A stretch of DNA of 64,000 bases from Spirochaetales bacterium. GTDB lineage: Bacteria; Spirochaetota; Spirochaetia; JABMQR01. The stretch spans positions 189,019-253,018 of the forward strand of contig JAGYPA010000001.1 of assembly GCA_018399255.1 (NCBI GenBank), in the 5' to 3' direction. Below, piece after piece: positions 1 through 9,640 of the stretch. Made by a program: the position numbers and the translations under genes. The notes beneath the pieces were generated by a model. It did not search any database and was not told the origin of the DNA. It saw only the letters and a program-made list of their open reading frames with translations. Every line of letters begins with the position of its first letter. The stretch's first letter is position 1.

Positions 1-1186
1 CAAAAAAGGTTACTATGACAGTAAAAAGGATTACCAGTAAGATTTGGCGATAATCAATTATAATCGGTATTTGAATCAAATAAAAATCTACCGCTGCAAT
101 GCCGGTTTTGGAAATTGCGGCAAGAATCGGATTCAGATTACTGCCGATTATCAGCCCTATCGCAACTCCCGCAATGGTACCCACTAAACTGACAGTCATT
201 AAGGCAATCAGAAATGCTCGTCGGACATCAGAATTAAAAGCTCCAAGGGCTTTCATAATCCCGATGGAAGTATAGTTTTCCTGAATCAGCATGATGCAGG
301 AAGAAGAAACATTCACTCCGGCAATTACGATTATTAATCCCATAACCACATAGAGTATATTTTTTGTTTCTGCAAAATTCCTGAATAATGATGCATTGAT
401 AGTATCCCAGGTGGAAATTGAAATTCCCTCTCCAGCATACAGCTCTTTTATCTCAGAAGCTGCTTCCCAGGTATCTGTAAGTTTAAGCGATGACAACCGT
501 ACAGAGACATAGGTATCACCTGATGTTTTAAATAAAGATTCTGCGGCTGACCCGTTAATAAAGACAAGAATATTATCGAGGGTATTATACCCTGAACTGA
601 TAATACCTGATATTTCCATAATTACGGGTTTAAAAAAAGTTGTCTCCTCACTGTAATCAACAACTGCCATGGCAACTTTGTCATGTAAATTTAGTGAGAG
701 GTTTTCAGCTATGGCCGAACTGATAACTATGCTTTTATCATTCACTAACTCAAGACTTCCCTGAAAACTAATTATTTCTTCCTCAATTTCAGGGGTCTTA
801 AGGAACCCCTGAGGAACCCCCCTGATCATTGTTGTGTAGGAACCGCTTCTTGAATAGATAACTCCATATCCCTCATAAACAATATTCGATGAGGATGCAC
901 CTTTAAAGTCCGAAAGCTGCTCCGCAATAAGCGCCAGCGGCACCTCATCATTTTCATCAGTTTGATATTTACGAATTTGTACATTGCCTGTCTGCAGGTT
1001 TATATATTTTCGTGTTATCCCCTCTGTCATTCCGTTTGTCAGAATAATTACAAGCATAAGAGGGACTACAGAAAATGCCATGATAAAAAAAGTCCCTGCC
1101 ATATGTTTTTTTCTTTGTTTTGATGAAGAAGTTAATGAAACGATTTTTTTTGCCCAATATATCGAACTTTGGAGATTGTTCCGCAT
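1..1186 (-). CDS. LolC/LolE-type (FtsX-like) permease, 3' end cut off by the window
   Basis: The reading frame is open from an ATG at 1186 to the window edge (about 395 codons). It begins MRNNLQSSIYWAKKIV, has a membrane segment at about residues 30-50 (FFIMAFSVVPLMLVIIL), a large extracytoplasmic domain, then hydrophobic segments near the edge with the FtsX-type stretch SIGIMKALGAF. This is the layout of LolC/LolE/MacB-like permeases, which with an ABC ATPase extract lipoproteins from the inner membrane. The start lies 3 nt past the lolD stop, with AAAGAG just upstream. Together with the permease at 1878-3125 it would form a heterodimeric LolCDE. The last membrane segment and stop lie outside the window. 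The subunit name (C or E) is not decidable here. Confidence 0.88.
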   Translation of the reverse strand, partial: MRNNLQSSIYWAKKIVSLTSSSKQRKKHMAGTFFIMAFSVVPLMLVIILTNGMTEGITRKYINLQTGNVQIRKYQTDENDEVPLALIAEQLSDFKGASSSNIVYEGYGVIYSRSGSYTTMIRGVPQGFLKTPEIEEEIISFQGSLELVNDKSIVISSAIAENLSLNLHDKVAMAVVDYSEETTFFKPVIMEISGIISSGYNTLDNILVFINGSAAESLFKTSGDTYVSVRLSSLKLTDTWEAASEIKELYAGEGISISTWDTINASLFRNFAETKNILYVVMGLIIVIAGVNVSSSCIMLIQENYTSIGIMKALGAFNSDVRRAFLIALMTVSLVGTIAGVAIGLIIGSNLNPILAAISKTGIAAVDFYLIQIPIIIDYRQILLVILFTVIVTFF

Positions 1187-1189
1187 ATG

Positions 1190-1885
1190 CTACTCTTTAA
1201 ATGATCCTTTTGTCAGAATCAGGGAATTATCGGCGAATCTGGCGATGTTTGCATCATGCGTAACAAGAAGCATACTTTTATTATATTTTTTCACCACCGA
1301 AAACAGTAATTCCTCAATAATTCGCGAATTCTCTTCATCCAGATTACCAGTCGGTTCATCAGCCAGAATCAATACCGGATCATTTATCAAAGCTCTGGCT
1401 ATAGCAACTCGCTGACGTTCTCCCCCGGAAAGCTGACCCGGATAATTTTCAGTTTTTTGGGAAAGACCAACACTTTCAAGCAGCTGCAGGGCTTTTCGAC
1501 GAGCTTCAGCCGCTTTATCTCCTCCAATCATGGCTGTAACAATCAGGTTTTCCAAAGCAGTAAAATCTTCAAGCAGGAAATGCATTTGGAATATAAACCC
1601 TATATGCTCACGGCGATAAACAGTCAGCTTATCCCCCTTCATACCATCAACCCGTACCCCTGAAGCAGTTATTATCCCGGAATCAGGTTTATCCAATCCT
1701 CCGACAACATGAAGAAAAGTACTTTTCCCACAGCCGCTTTTTCCCATAATAACGGTTGTAGTTCCCTGTTCAAGAGTAAAATCGAGGTTGTCCAGAACTG
1801 TTAAGGTATCTGTTCCGTTGCGGTATGTTTTTGTGAGTGATTCAACAACAAGAGCTTTATCTGAACTGGGCATTGCACTATTCAT
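1190..1885 (-). CDS. lolD: LolD-type ABC transporter ATPase
   Basis: 231 aa ATPase of the LolD/MacB/FtsE group. Walker A is GKSGCGKST (about residues 48-56), the signature is LSGGERQRVAIARAL, and Walker B is LILADEPTGNLDEE, whose PTGNLD form is typical of LolD and MacB. It should power release of outer-membrane lipoproteins from the inner membrane, working with the two FtsX-like permeases that flank it. It overlaps the upstream permease gene by 8 nt and the next permease starts 3 nt after its stop, so the three are surely co-transcribed. The length matches the family. Confidence 0.92.
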   Translation of the reverse strand: MNSAMPSSDKALVVESLTKTYRNGTDTLTVLDNLDFTLEQGTTTVIMGKSGCGKSTFLHVVGGLDKPDSGIITASGVRVDGMKGDKLTVYRREHIGFIFQMHFLLEDFTALENLIVTAMIGGDKAAEARRKALQLLESVGLSQKTENYPGQLSGGERQRVAIARALINDPVLILADEPTGNLDEENSRIIEELLFSVVKKYNKSMLLVTHDANIARFADNSLILTKGSFKE

Positions 1886-3125
1886 AATGTAAAATCCTTA
1901 CAGGTTCAAAACGCAGTATCTTTCTAACTGCAAGCCAGGAGGCTAATAGGGAAACAGCGATAACGGAAAGGGCAACTATAACTACTTCACTGGTGACAAC
2001 CGCTACAGGGAAGTTATACGAAAAAAAGGCTGACTGCATCCCGGTAACAGCAGCATATGCTGTGCCTATCATTGATAATATTACATTGACATTATTGGCA
2101 GTAAGCAGCCCTAAGACTATTCCCGCTCCTGTACCGAGCAATGATACATACAAGCCCTGCAAAGCAAACGTAAGCACCAGGCTTTGCTTGGAAGCTCCTA
2201 TAGCAGCAAGCAGTCCAATATCCTTTTTCTGAAGAAATATCAACCGTTCAAGAGAGTTTTTAATATTGTAGGAAACTACAATAAATATAAGAAAAAGAAT
2301 AAACATCATGCTGTATTTTTCAAGCATCAAGGCTGAGTATAAAGATTTGCTTCGGTCTTTCCAGGTTTCAACCGAAGCAACCCCCGGGATTTTGCGTACC
2401 GTTTCAGCAAATGAATCAATGCGGTTGATATCTTTTAGTTTGACGCCGATTGTCGGCGTGGATCTTGGCAGTATTTTATCCAGAAGCAGGATGTTAGCAT
2501 AGCAAATCAAGGTGTCAATTTCAGGATAACCGGAATAAAAGACTCCTGTTATTACCGTTTTCTTTTCAAGCGGTACTAAATTTATTGTTTTACCTTCTCC
2601 AAGAAAAAGGAGTTCCGCTGAGGATCCAGTACCCATTCCACTGCTTGAAGCGAGTCCTCTTCCTATTACAATCTCATCAATAGTGGGTATGCTGAAGCTT
2701 CCTGAAATAATTAGAGCTTCGCTGTTCAGTCCGGAATCTCTAGCATAGTGATCTGCAGGGACACCTTTGATAAGACAAGGTTCCGTGATGCCGTCAGCTG
2801 TGCGGATAACCCCCTGAAGTTCATAAAACGGAAATACATAATCTGCTTTATCAAGATCTGATATCTCAGAAATCAAAGAAGCTAGCTGAACACTGTCTTC
2901 CGGGTAAATACGCATATGATAAGTATCAATTTCAATAATATCCCGGAGATATCCCTGCTGCAAACCATTCATTATGCCAATAATCACAATTACGGCAACG
3001 AATCCGACGGCTATTCCCATAACAGATAATCCAGCGAAGTGGATTTTTTTCCGATGTCCGGAAATAAAATAGCGAACAGAAGTTCTGCGTACCCACTGAA
3101 GGTCCTTGAAAATGCTATTCTGCAA
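1878..3125 (-). CDS. LolC/LolE-type (FtsX-like) permease
   Basis: 415 aa. One membrane helix at about residues 30-52 (LSVMGIAVGFVAVIVIIGIM), a periplasmic domain of about 220 residues, then three C-terminal helices (about 272-292, 318-345, 378-400). QKKDIGLLAAIGASKQS is the conserved FtsX-family cytoplasmic loop. It ends FEPVRILHYE, a common finish for LolC/E proteins. Its start overlaps the upstream exported-protein gene by 11 nt and its end overlaps lolD by 8 nt, so translation is probably coupled. Role by family: inner-membrane part of the lipoprotein-sorting ABC transporter. Another FtsX-family export role cannot be excluded. Confidence 0.88.
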   Translation of the reverse strand: MQNSIFKDLQWVRRTSVRYFISGHRKKIHFAGLSVMGIAVGFVAVIVIIGIMNGLQQGYLRDIIEIDTYHMRIYPEDSVQLASLISEISDLDKADYVFPFYELQGVIRTADGITEPCLIKGVPADHYARDSGLNSEALIISGSFSIPTIDEIVIGRGLASSSGMGTGSSAELLFLGEGKTINLVPLEKKTVITGVFYSGYPEIDTLICYANILLLDKILPRSTPTIGVKLKDINRIDSFAETVRKIPGVASVETWKDRSKSLYSALMLEKYSMMFILFLIFIVVSYNIKNSLERLIFLQKKDIGLLAAIGASKQSLVLTFALQGLYVSLLGTGAGIVLGLLTANNVNVILSMIGTAYAAVTGMQSAFFSYNFPVAVVTSEVVIVALSVIAVSLLASWLAVRKILRFEPVRILHYE

Positions 3126-4176
3126 GTTGGGTGTCCTTGACTGTTTTACCGTCCGCTTCGTAAAAAATACTCAAATAGAGTTTTCCATCGCGAAAAATCT
3201 CCTCTCTATTGCCATTCCTGCTGTAGATCAGTTTTCTCTGAATAGTTCCATCAAGATAGTCAGTTTCCAACTGCAGGGTTCCGGTTGAATCATAAGTATA
3301 ATCGGTAACAGTCTTACCGGATTTTCCAACAGATTCACGTGATGCAATCCTGTTATTATCATCATAGAAAAATTGTGCAGTAGTTGTTCCAGTCTGGCTT
3401 TTTCTTGTTTCCTGCTCTTTCAACCCCTCAGAATTATAGGTTGTGACTAACTCTGTACCATCTGAATCAGTGTTGGTAACAACCAGCACCCCATCATTCT
3501 CTTCTGTTACAGAGACTGCTGAATCAATTTTCTGGTCGGAAATCCATTTTTCTGATACTATCATTCCATTTGAATAACTGCGTATGAGTGAAAAATCAGT
3601 TCTTCTACCCAGAATTGCCCTTGACTGCCTGTCCGAGCCGATTATCAGGATTTCATCAAGAAAACTTCCTGCTGTATCATGAACATGAACCTGACGCATG
3701 TGAAGGCTGCCGTCTGCCCTGCGGATATAGGTTACCGTTTCATAAAGCTGATTATTTTCAAACAATTGAACGGAAAGCAGCTCACCTGAGAAATAGGAAA
3801 GTACTTGCCTGACTTCAGATCCCGAAGGTGCAGCTTCACGCATTTCAATCAAAAGATTATCCCGGAAAACCTGTTCAGAACGCGTTTTATCGGAATATAT
3901 TCTGCTCACAACCCTTCGTCCTTGAACCTGAGTTACAGTTTCAATCCATATCTCATCAATCCCATCTTTAAGCAGCACTTCCTCATAAGTGTCGTCTGCT
4001 TGCGAAGCCCTGATTATCCAGGGATATTCATCGTTATCCGACTCCTGAATTTTTTCAAGCTTCATTCCAAGTGAATTTGATCGATAAAAAACTGACTCAC
4101 CGGCAGCTGCTGCTAAACTTAACGGAAAGTAAAAAAGCAGAGCCGCAACTAGACTGAAAACGCAGCATTTTCTCAT
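3115..4176 (-). CDS. Exported protein with YD-like repeats, function unknown
   Basis: 353 aa, not recognised as a named family. An N-terminal signal peptide is plain (MRKCCVFSLVAALLFYFPLS, probable cleavage after LAAAA). There is no lipobox cysteine at the cleavage site. The rest is polar and rich in beta-prone repeats such as TTYNSEGLKEQETRK, FFYDDNNRIASRE and YTYDSTGTLQLETDY, which resemble YD/RHS-like or MORN-like units. It lies between ftsY and the first Lol permease, overlapping the latter by 11 nt. That position suggests a periplasmic or outer-membrane role tied to envelope biogenesis, possibly as a Lol client or helper. That role is inference from context only. Confidence 0.8.
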   Translation of the reverse strand: MRKCCVFSLVAALLFYFPLSLAAAAGESVFYRSNSLGMKLEKIQESDNDEYPWIIRASQADDTYEEVLLKDGIDEIWIETVTQVQGRRVVSRIYSDKTRSEQVFRDNLLIEMREAAPSGSEVRQVLSYFSGELLSVQLFENNQLYETVTYIRRADGSLHMRQVHVHDTAGSFLDEILIIGSDRQSRAILGRRTDFSLIRSYSNGMIVSEKWISDQKIDSAVSVTEENDGVLVVTNTDSDGTELVTTYNSEGLKEQETRKSQTGTTTAQFFYDDNNRIASRESVGKSGKTVTDYTYDSTGTLQLETDYLDGTIQRKLIYSRNGNREEIFRDGKLYLSIFYEADGKTVKDTQLAE

Positions 4177-4193
4177 AATTAGTTTCTCCGAAA

Positions 4194-5108
4194 TTACTCT
4201 GCTCCTATCAGGGAACTGAGAAAATCTTCTTTGTTGAAAATATCTATATCGGAATACTTTTCACCAGTACCGATAAAACTGACAGGTATTCCCAGTTTCT
4301 TGCCAATCTGAATTATGCTTCCGCCCTTTGCTGCTGAATCATATTTTGTCAGAATTAGAGAATCAATCCCAATGGCTGAGTGAAACATTTCCGCCTGTCT
4401 GATCCCATTTTGACCCGTAGTGCTGTCTATAACCAAAACTTTCGTATAGCAATCGCTGTCAATTCTGTTTCTCACTATTTTGTCAATTTTCTGGAGTTCT
4501 CTCAACAGGTTCTCTTTAGTGTGCATCCTGCCCGCAGTATCAGCCAGGATTACCTGTTCATTTTTCGAGGATGCACTGCTTATCGTATCAAATATGACTG
4601 CTCCAGGATCAGCTCCGGGGTTTTGACGAACAATCCGACAACCCACTCGCTCAGCATGAAGCTCAAGCTGATCAATTGCCGCCGCCCTGAACGTGTCTGC
4701 CGCGCTTAACACAGGAATTATTCCTTCAGCTTTGTACATATGTGCCAATTTTGCAATCGATGTTGTTTTCCCAACTCCATTCACGCCAAGTACCAATATC
4801 AGATTGAGTCTGTCCGGATCTATAACCGGAACTTTTGTAACTACATACTGAGAGAGTTCATCCTTGAGTATCTGCAGTGCCTCATTTTCAGAAACTTTAT
4901 TTTTCCGGCAGGCATTCTGCAATTTTTCGGAGACTGCATAGGCTTCTACAGCGCCAAGGTCTCCTTCAATAAGCAGGTCTTCCAGATTCTCAAAAAAACT
5001 CTCGTCATAAACTTTTCTTGATCTGAATAAGGAAGCTAGTTTTTTCCCAAATGTATTTCTCATGTATAATCCCATATTGCTATATTTATCGGACATTAGT
5101 CCTGGCAT
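4194..5108 (-). CDS. ftsY: Signal recognition particle receptor FtsY
   Basis: 304 aa SRP GTPase. G1 is GVNGVGKTT (residues 108-116), followed by DTFRAAAIDQL (138-148), G3 DTAGR (190-194), TTGQNG, and G4 TKYD (254-257). FtsY docks the SRP-ribosome complex at the membrane; its partner Ffh is encoded at 35507-36838. The acidic A domain of longer FtsY proteins is absent; only a short N domain precedes the G domain, as in many non-proteobacterial forms. The first ATG (5108) overlaps the previous gene by 23 nt. The ATGs at 5096, 5075 and 5063 are also possible starts and none has a clear ribosome site. Confidence 0.95.
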   Translation of the reverse strand: MPGLMSDKYSNMGLYMRNTFGKKLASLFRSRKVYDESFFENLEDLLIEGDLGAVEAYAVSEKLQNACRKNKVSENEALQILKDELSQYVVTKVPVIDPDRLNLILVLGVNGVGKTTSIAKLAHMYKAEGIIPVLSAADTFRAAAIDQLELHAERVGCRIVRQNPGADPGAVIFDTISSASSKNEQVILADTAGRMHTKENLLRELQKIDKIVRNRIDSDCYTKVLVIDSTTGQNGIRQAEMFHSAIGIDSLILTKYDSAAKGGSIIQIGKKLGIPVSFIGTGEKYSDIDIFNKEDFLSSLIGAE

Positions 5109-6450
5109 AATAATCTACTAAACTCATAATCGTATCAAGTCCCATAGCAACATTCAGGGAGAAAGAGAACGCTAAGGCTGTATTGATGAGAGGAGAAATG
5201 CCGGCATCCGCCAGTCCATTCAGCAGGACTGTGGCAGGAAGCGTTACTAAAAACCCGGCAAGAGACTGGTAAAAAGCCTTCTGACCAAGGTTTACCTCTG
5301 TATCAAATTTCAACCAGCCAGGTTCAAGTCGAATCTGCTGTGTAAATTCTGATGGGTATGCTCCAGAAAGCGTAAAATCTTTACTCATATACCCCGATTT
5401 GCTGGCAATCATCAGCTTACCTGATCCTGGCATCCAATCCAGAATAACGGGGCTTCGGAGATTTACCAGACTTGCATCGTCTGATATTAATACTTCATAA
5501 GGATACGAAGTTATGGATAGTAAGCGCGATTCCAGAACAGGAAAATCTATCTCCAACAGACGCTTCTCCCCAGGTTCCAGAATTATTGAAAAAAATTCGG
5601 AATAGTCAGTACTGAGGGAAATAATCTCAAATTCAAGTAAACCCGGGGGTAATACCTTTAAACCAGTATCAGCTGCAGAATATTGCTGATCGCCGATACG
5701 TATGTAGATATCATCCTTAAACCCCTTATCCAGAACCAGTTCACATCTTGGAAAACCACCGATTCCTTTTGCACCTATATCAAGGAGATATTCGTTTAAT
5801 GACAGCAAGGTTTTTTTGATGAAAGTCTTATCTCCCAGCTTGCTAACAGTATTATCGGCACAGGTATATTCAAAAGCATGCAGGATATATACATTTCTGA
5901 TTTTTTCTATTTCGAAATACAGAATTGAATCCAGCTCATTCTGCAGAGCCGCTGTCTTGAACGAAACCGAAGAAATGTTCTGAACATCAAAAACATCCGC
6001 TTCAACTTCAACGACAGCAGCAGAAACGGGAATTCTGTACCCGGAGGCATAATATAAGTCAGCAATTCCCGATCTATCGATTTCAGAACTGGAGGAAACC
6101 TCCTTATTCTGAAGAAAACCTTTACTTGACGCCAACGATTTTTTTACCTGGTCATTTTCAAGTTGAGAAAGTGATTTGAAAGCAGTTTTATCAGAAATAT
6201 AGGCACTCTCAGCTTCATCAAGAATCCTGAACGGATAATACCGCATCTGCCCGAGCACCGCCTCCTCAGTAAAAGCAATCACATCAAAATCATCAGAAGT
6301 TTTTGATTCAAACTTGCTAATAATGGGCAGTATTCCTACTTTCCAGACATATTCTGCTGCAGTGAGCTGCATACGTCCATGCAGGATCAGGAAGATCATA
6401 AGAAACAGAATAATTCCTGATTTTCTAATTCTCTTTACTTCATATTCCAT
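5086..6450 (-). CDS. Large exported/membrane-anchored protein, function unknown
   Basis: 454 aa, no recognised family. It starts with a basic stretch and a hydrophobic segment (IILFLMIFLILHGRMQLTAA), read as a signal peptide. The middle is beta-rich; residues about 310-385 (SITSYPYEVLISDDASLVNL and following) recall PEGA-like surface domains. The C-terminus carries a hydrophobic region (about 390-435) that could anchor it or form an outer-membrane segment. The ATG overlaps the prfB end by 16 nt and its own end overlaps ftsY. Embedded in a prfB-ftsY-lol operon, it may act in envelope assembly. The function is unknown. Confidence 0.8.
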   Translation of the reverse strand: MEYEVKRIRKSGIILFLMIFLILHGRMQLTAAEYVWKVGILPIISKFESKTSDDFDVIAFTEEAVLGQMRYYPFRILDEAESAYISDKTAFKSLSQLENDQVKKSLASSKGFLQNKEVSSSSEIDRSGIADLYYASGYRIPVSAAVVEVEADVFDVQNISSVSFKTAALQNELDSILYFEIEKIRNVYILHAFEYTCADNTVSKLGDKTFIKKTLLSLNEYLLDIGAKGIGGFPRCELVLDKGFKDDIYIRIGDQQYSAADTGLKVLPPGLLEFEIISLSTDYSEFFSIILEPGEKRLLEIDFPVLESRLLSITSYPYEVLISDDASLVNLRSPVILDWMPGSGKLMIASKSGYMSKDFTLSGAYPSEFTQQIRLEPGWLKFDTEVNLGQKAFYQSLAGFLVTLPATVLLNGLADAGISPLINTALAFSFSLNVAMGLDTIMSLVDYYARTNVR

Positions 6451-7533
6451 TGCAGGTACGCTTCGATAAACAAATCAATTTCACCCTCCATAACTGCCTG
6501 AATATTGCCGGTCTGGGCAAGTGTTCTATGATCTTTTATCATTGTATAGGGTTGAAACACATAAGAACGTATTTGATTACCCCAGGATATTTCTTTTTTT
6601 TCAGCAGAGTGCTTTGTTTTCTCAGCTTCCTGCTGCTGCCGCTGATACTCATAGAGACGGGATGTGAGTACTTTCATAGCCGTTGCGCGATTTTTATGCT
6701 GACTTCGTTCGTTTTGACACTGTACAACAATACCAGTTTCAAGGTGCGTCATTCTGACGGCAGAGTCGGTCTTATTCACGTGCTGTCCTCCGGCCCCTGA
6801 AGCCCGGTATGTGTCAACGCGAATGTCTTCGGGACGTATATCAATATTTATAATATCATCAATAACCGGAGAAACATATACCGAAGCAAAAGAAGTATGA
6901 CGTCGTTTATTTGAATCAAATGGTGATATTCGCACCAGACGGTGCACGCCGGTTTCCCCTTTCAGATAGCCGTAACTATTCTTTCCTGATACTTCTATAG
7001 TAACAGATTTCAGTCCTCCTTCTGCTTCCAGCATGTCGAGGACTACCGCCTTAAATCCCCTTACCTCTATCCAGCGTAAATACATGCGTAAAAGCATACT
7101 CACCCAGTCACACGCTTCGGTCCCTCCTGCTCCTGAATGAATGGTAAGAAATGCATTATTGGCATCGAACTTTTCGGATAGAAGTGATTTTATATAGAGC
7201 TGGTCAAATTGCGTCTTTACCCCTGTCAACTGCTGAATAAGCTCCCCTTCAAACTCTTCCGAATCCGGTTCATGACGATAAAGCTCAAATAAATCCTTCA
7301 GTTCCTGAACAGCAGCTCTTAGCTGACTCCAGGGCTCAATAGTTTCTTTCAGCTGCGAAATTCTTGTAAAGGTATTTTCTGTATTTTCACGATTATCCCA
7401 AAAATCCGGCTTCTGAGATTCTTGTTCCAACCGGTCTAATTCCGTGTAAATTGAATCAGAGTCAAAGACGCCTCCAGGCTTCTTCTGTTTCGCGAATCAG
7501 TTTTTCTAGTATAGGGGTGTAATCTGAAAGCAT
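6435..7533 (-). CDS. prfB: Peptide chain release factor 2, made by programmed +1 frameshift
   Basis: RF2 ends translation at UGA and UAA. The gene starts at ATG 7533, with AAGG 7 nt upstream. The first frame runs 23 codons to an in-frame TGA at 7462-7464 within AGG CGT CTT TGA C, the classic RF2 shift site. A +1 slip on CTT joins the long frame (D-S-D-S-I-Y and onward). The joined product is 365 aa, the normal RF2 length. In that numbering SPF, the stop-codon reading tripeptide, falls at about 203-205 and the GGQ catalytic motif at about 248-250, close to E. coli. The gene leads the ftsY/lol operon. A start at TTG 7430 would give a truncated protein and is not preferred. Confidence 0.96.
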
Positions 7534-7560
7534 AAAATATCCTTAAATTAAAATAGATAC

Positions 7561-7589
7561 ATAATACCAACATAAGTCGGCTTCTTCAA
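7561..7589 (-). promoter_or_regulatory. Probable sigma-70 promoter of the prfB operon
   Basis: On the minus strand TTGAAG (7584-7589) and TATTAT (7561-7566) are separated by exactly 17 nt, ending about 28 nt upstream of the prfB ATG. No other gene lies between. This would drive prfB, ftsY and the lol genes. Seen by eye only; no transcript data. Confidence 0.5.
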
Positions 7590-7666
7590 ATATAGTATAT
7601 TAACTATGCATGAATCAAGGAGAGGCTCTGGGTTCGCATTCGGATGAGTAAGCAGAAACTGCTCAG

Positions 7667-9574
7667 TTATTTAATTTTTTCTATCCGGAAAGAGAGTGAG
7701 CAGTTCCATTGTTCTTCTAGGTTTAAGTCTATGCCCCAAACTGGAGCAAGAATTGTATACTGATAAATATCTTCCTCGCCAAAAAGCGTTTTTATTAAGG
7801 TACAGTAAGAATGTTTGAAGAGTTGATACCTTTTTTCAGCAGAAAAAGTAAGTAGGGTCTTTTTAAAAATATCCTTAACTACTAATTTCTTGACATTAGG
7901 CTTCAGAACGCTGCCTTCTTCAATAAGATGTGAATGCTGGGAATCTTCAGAGCTTATTTCAAGAAACTCTCGACTTTCATAGGCAAAGGAAACATTCTGT
8001 TCAGATGCAAACATGAACTTTATCCGTTTTTTTGAATTATTCTTTATGCTGTACTCTACTTCAATGGAATTTGTTCTGAAGGAATAATTCTTTTCAAGAG
8101 TTACGCTTCCGTCTTGAATAAACGGGAGAGCCACATCTATTGAGAAATGCATATTTCTTTCGGTGCGGTCCAGTTTCTGAATATTGTACTGTGTGCCTCC
8201 ATCGAATGCATATCCAGATGATTTGTATTTATTATAATTACTTAAATCAAAATCTGACTGAAAAAAATGTCGGTAGAAGCAGTTTTGCTTGCCAGCGATA
8301 AATGCTGTGGAATAAGCTGTTTCTTCCGCCTCTTCCTCATGAGCGGTAAACGTATCCTATATAATTCAGAAGTAACCTAGATAATCAGTTCAGCTAGAGA
8401 CCCGCCCTTCGAATCCACAATTGCAGTAATATTTTTCCACGATAAATATATTCTTCATGCCGTCAAAATCAAATCAAAAGCGGCAATAGAAGAAGAAAAA
8501 CAATCCTTTTTCACGGGCTGCTTTTTTCAGCTTCAATTAAATGACGATAGTTTCCTTTCTCATATAGTTGAGATAATCCCACCCCAATCACCTTTGGTGA
8601 AGGCTCAAAGCTTTCTCCCTTAAGAATTTCATTGCTAATTTTCTTCAGACTTTTTCTTTTTAATTGTAGAGGTAAGTTTTAGAGGAATAACATAGCCATG
8701 CATAAGAAAATTCATTTCCGGATATCTGATAAGCATCAGGTTATTGTCGTCTTTTTCTGACAGATTATTAAAACGAAAACAGCCTGAGGCCAAATGCTGT
8801 CGCTTAAAGGAGTATTAGGCTGCTTCAGTTCGTCCTGGGCAGCGTGTATTGAATATCTAGTTTTGCTAAATTCGTAATCAACCGGGTTAGTTCACCAATC
8901 AGTTCGCTTCCCTGTTTCAGGATTACCCCTGATATAAGCATATTCATATTGATCATAAGGGAGTATAGGTTGGAGGAAACTGCAGGATTCGAAATACTAT
9001 CTGGTATCTGAAGTACAGAATTATTCGAGATGCCTTTATGAGCATTGAGTATAGGATATATATTTACTGATTTTCCCAGTTCCTGCATAGAAAAGGGATC
9101 TTGAAGTCTATCCCGGTTGACAGCATTGCCGGTATTCAGTAATACATTCTGGATGCCGCAATTACTGAAAGTTGTTATCAAGTTCGGGTTCCAAACCTGA
9201 TCTGTCAGCCAAATAGTTTTGGGCCTCTTGCCAAAGCGTTTCCGCAGATAGGTAACTGAAAGTTCTACTTGCTGGGTTCTATCCTTTAAAGGGAGAAATG
9301 TAAGAATTGGATCATAGAATCCACCAGCAAGAATTTCCAGCTGCTTTCGCTTAACCATATCATGGATCAGCATATTGATTTCAGGATAACGATCTTCTAA
9401 CCATTCAAAGACCGCAGCTGAGAGATATAGAGCGACTTTAACATGTTCATTCGCATAGAGAAATGAAAGAACCGGCTTATAACAATGTAAAAGAATGTAT
9501 TCAAAATCTTCTCGATGAGTGCCAAGAGGTTTTTCACTGTACATTCCCAAGATGATTTTTTTCTTTAACATCAT
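7667..9574 (-). pseudogene. Degenerate GH57 4-alpha-glucanotransferase/amylase
   Basis: Two open stretches, 9574-8825 (249 codons) and 8152-7667 (161 codons), match the two ends of a GH57 enzyme. The N part has the family's region 2 (KQLEILAGGFYDP) and region 3 (IWLTDQVWNP, where the usual nucleophile Glu is Asp, residue 125). The C part resembles the DUF1926 beta domain. The 670 bp between still encode family pieces in changing frames: LIRYPEMNFLMHG, YRHLIEAEK, NITAIVDSKGGSLAEL with a TAG soon after, and DTFTAHEEEAEE just after another TAG. At least four frameshifts or stops are needed, and the acid/base Asp region is unrecognisable. The gene once acted on alpha-glucans; no active product is likely. 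Confidence 0.82.
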
Positions 9575-9640
9575 TTTACATCTTTACTTTTAATTAGCCG
9601 TCTATCAACAAAAACAATACTAATTCAGAAATGTATGGAG

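Noticed and set aside
984-1415. 143-codon open frame on the plus strand
   Set aside because: It lies opposite the lolE/lolD junction, both of which have clear family motifs; the plus frame has none.
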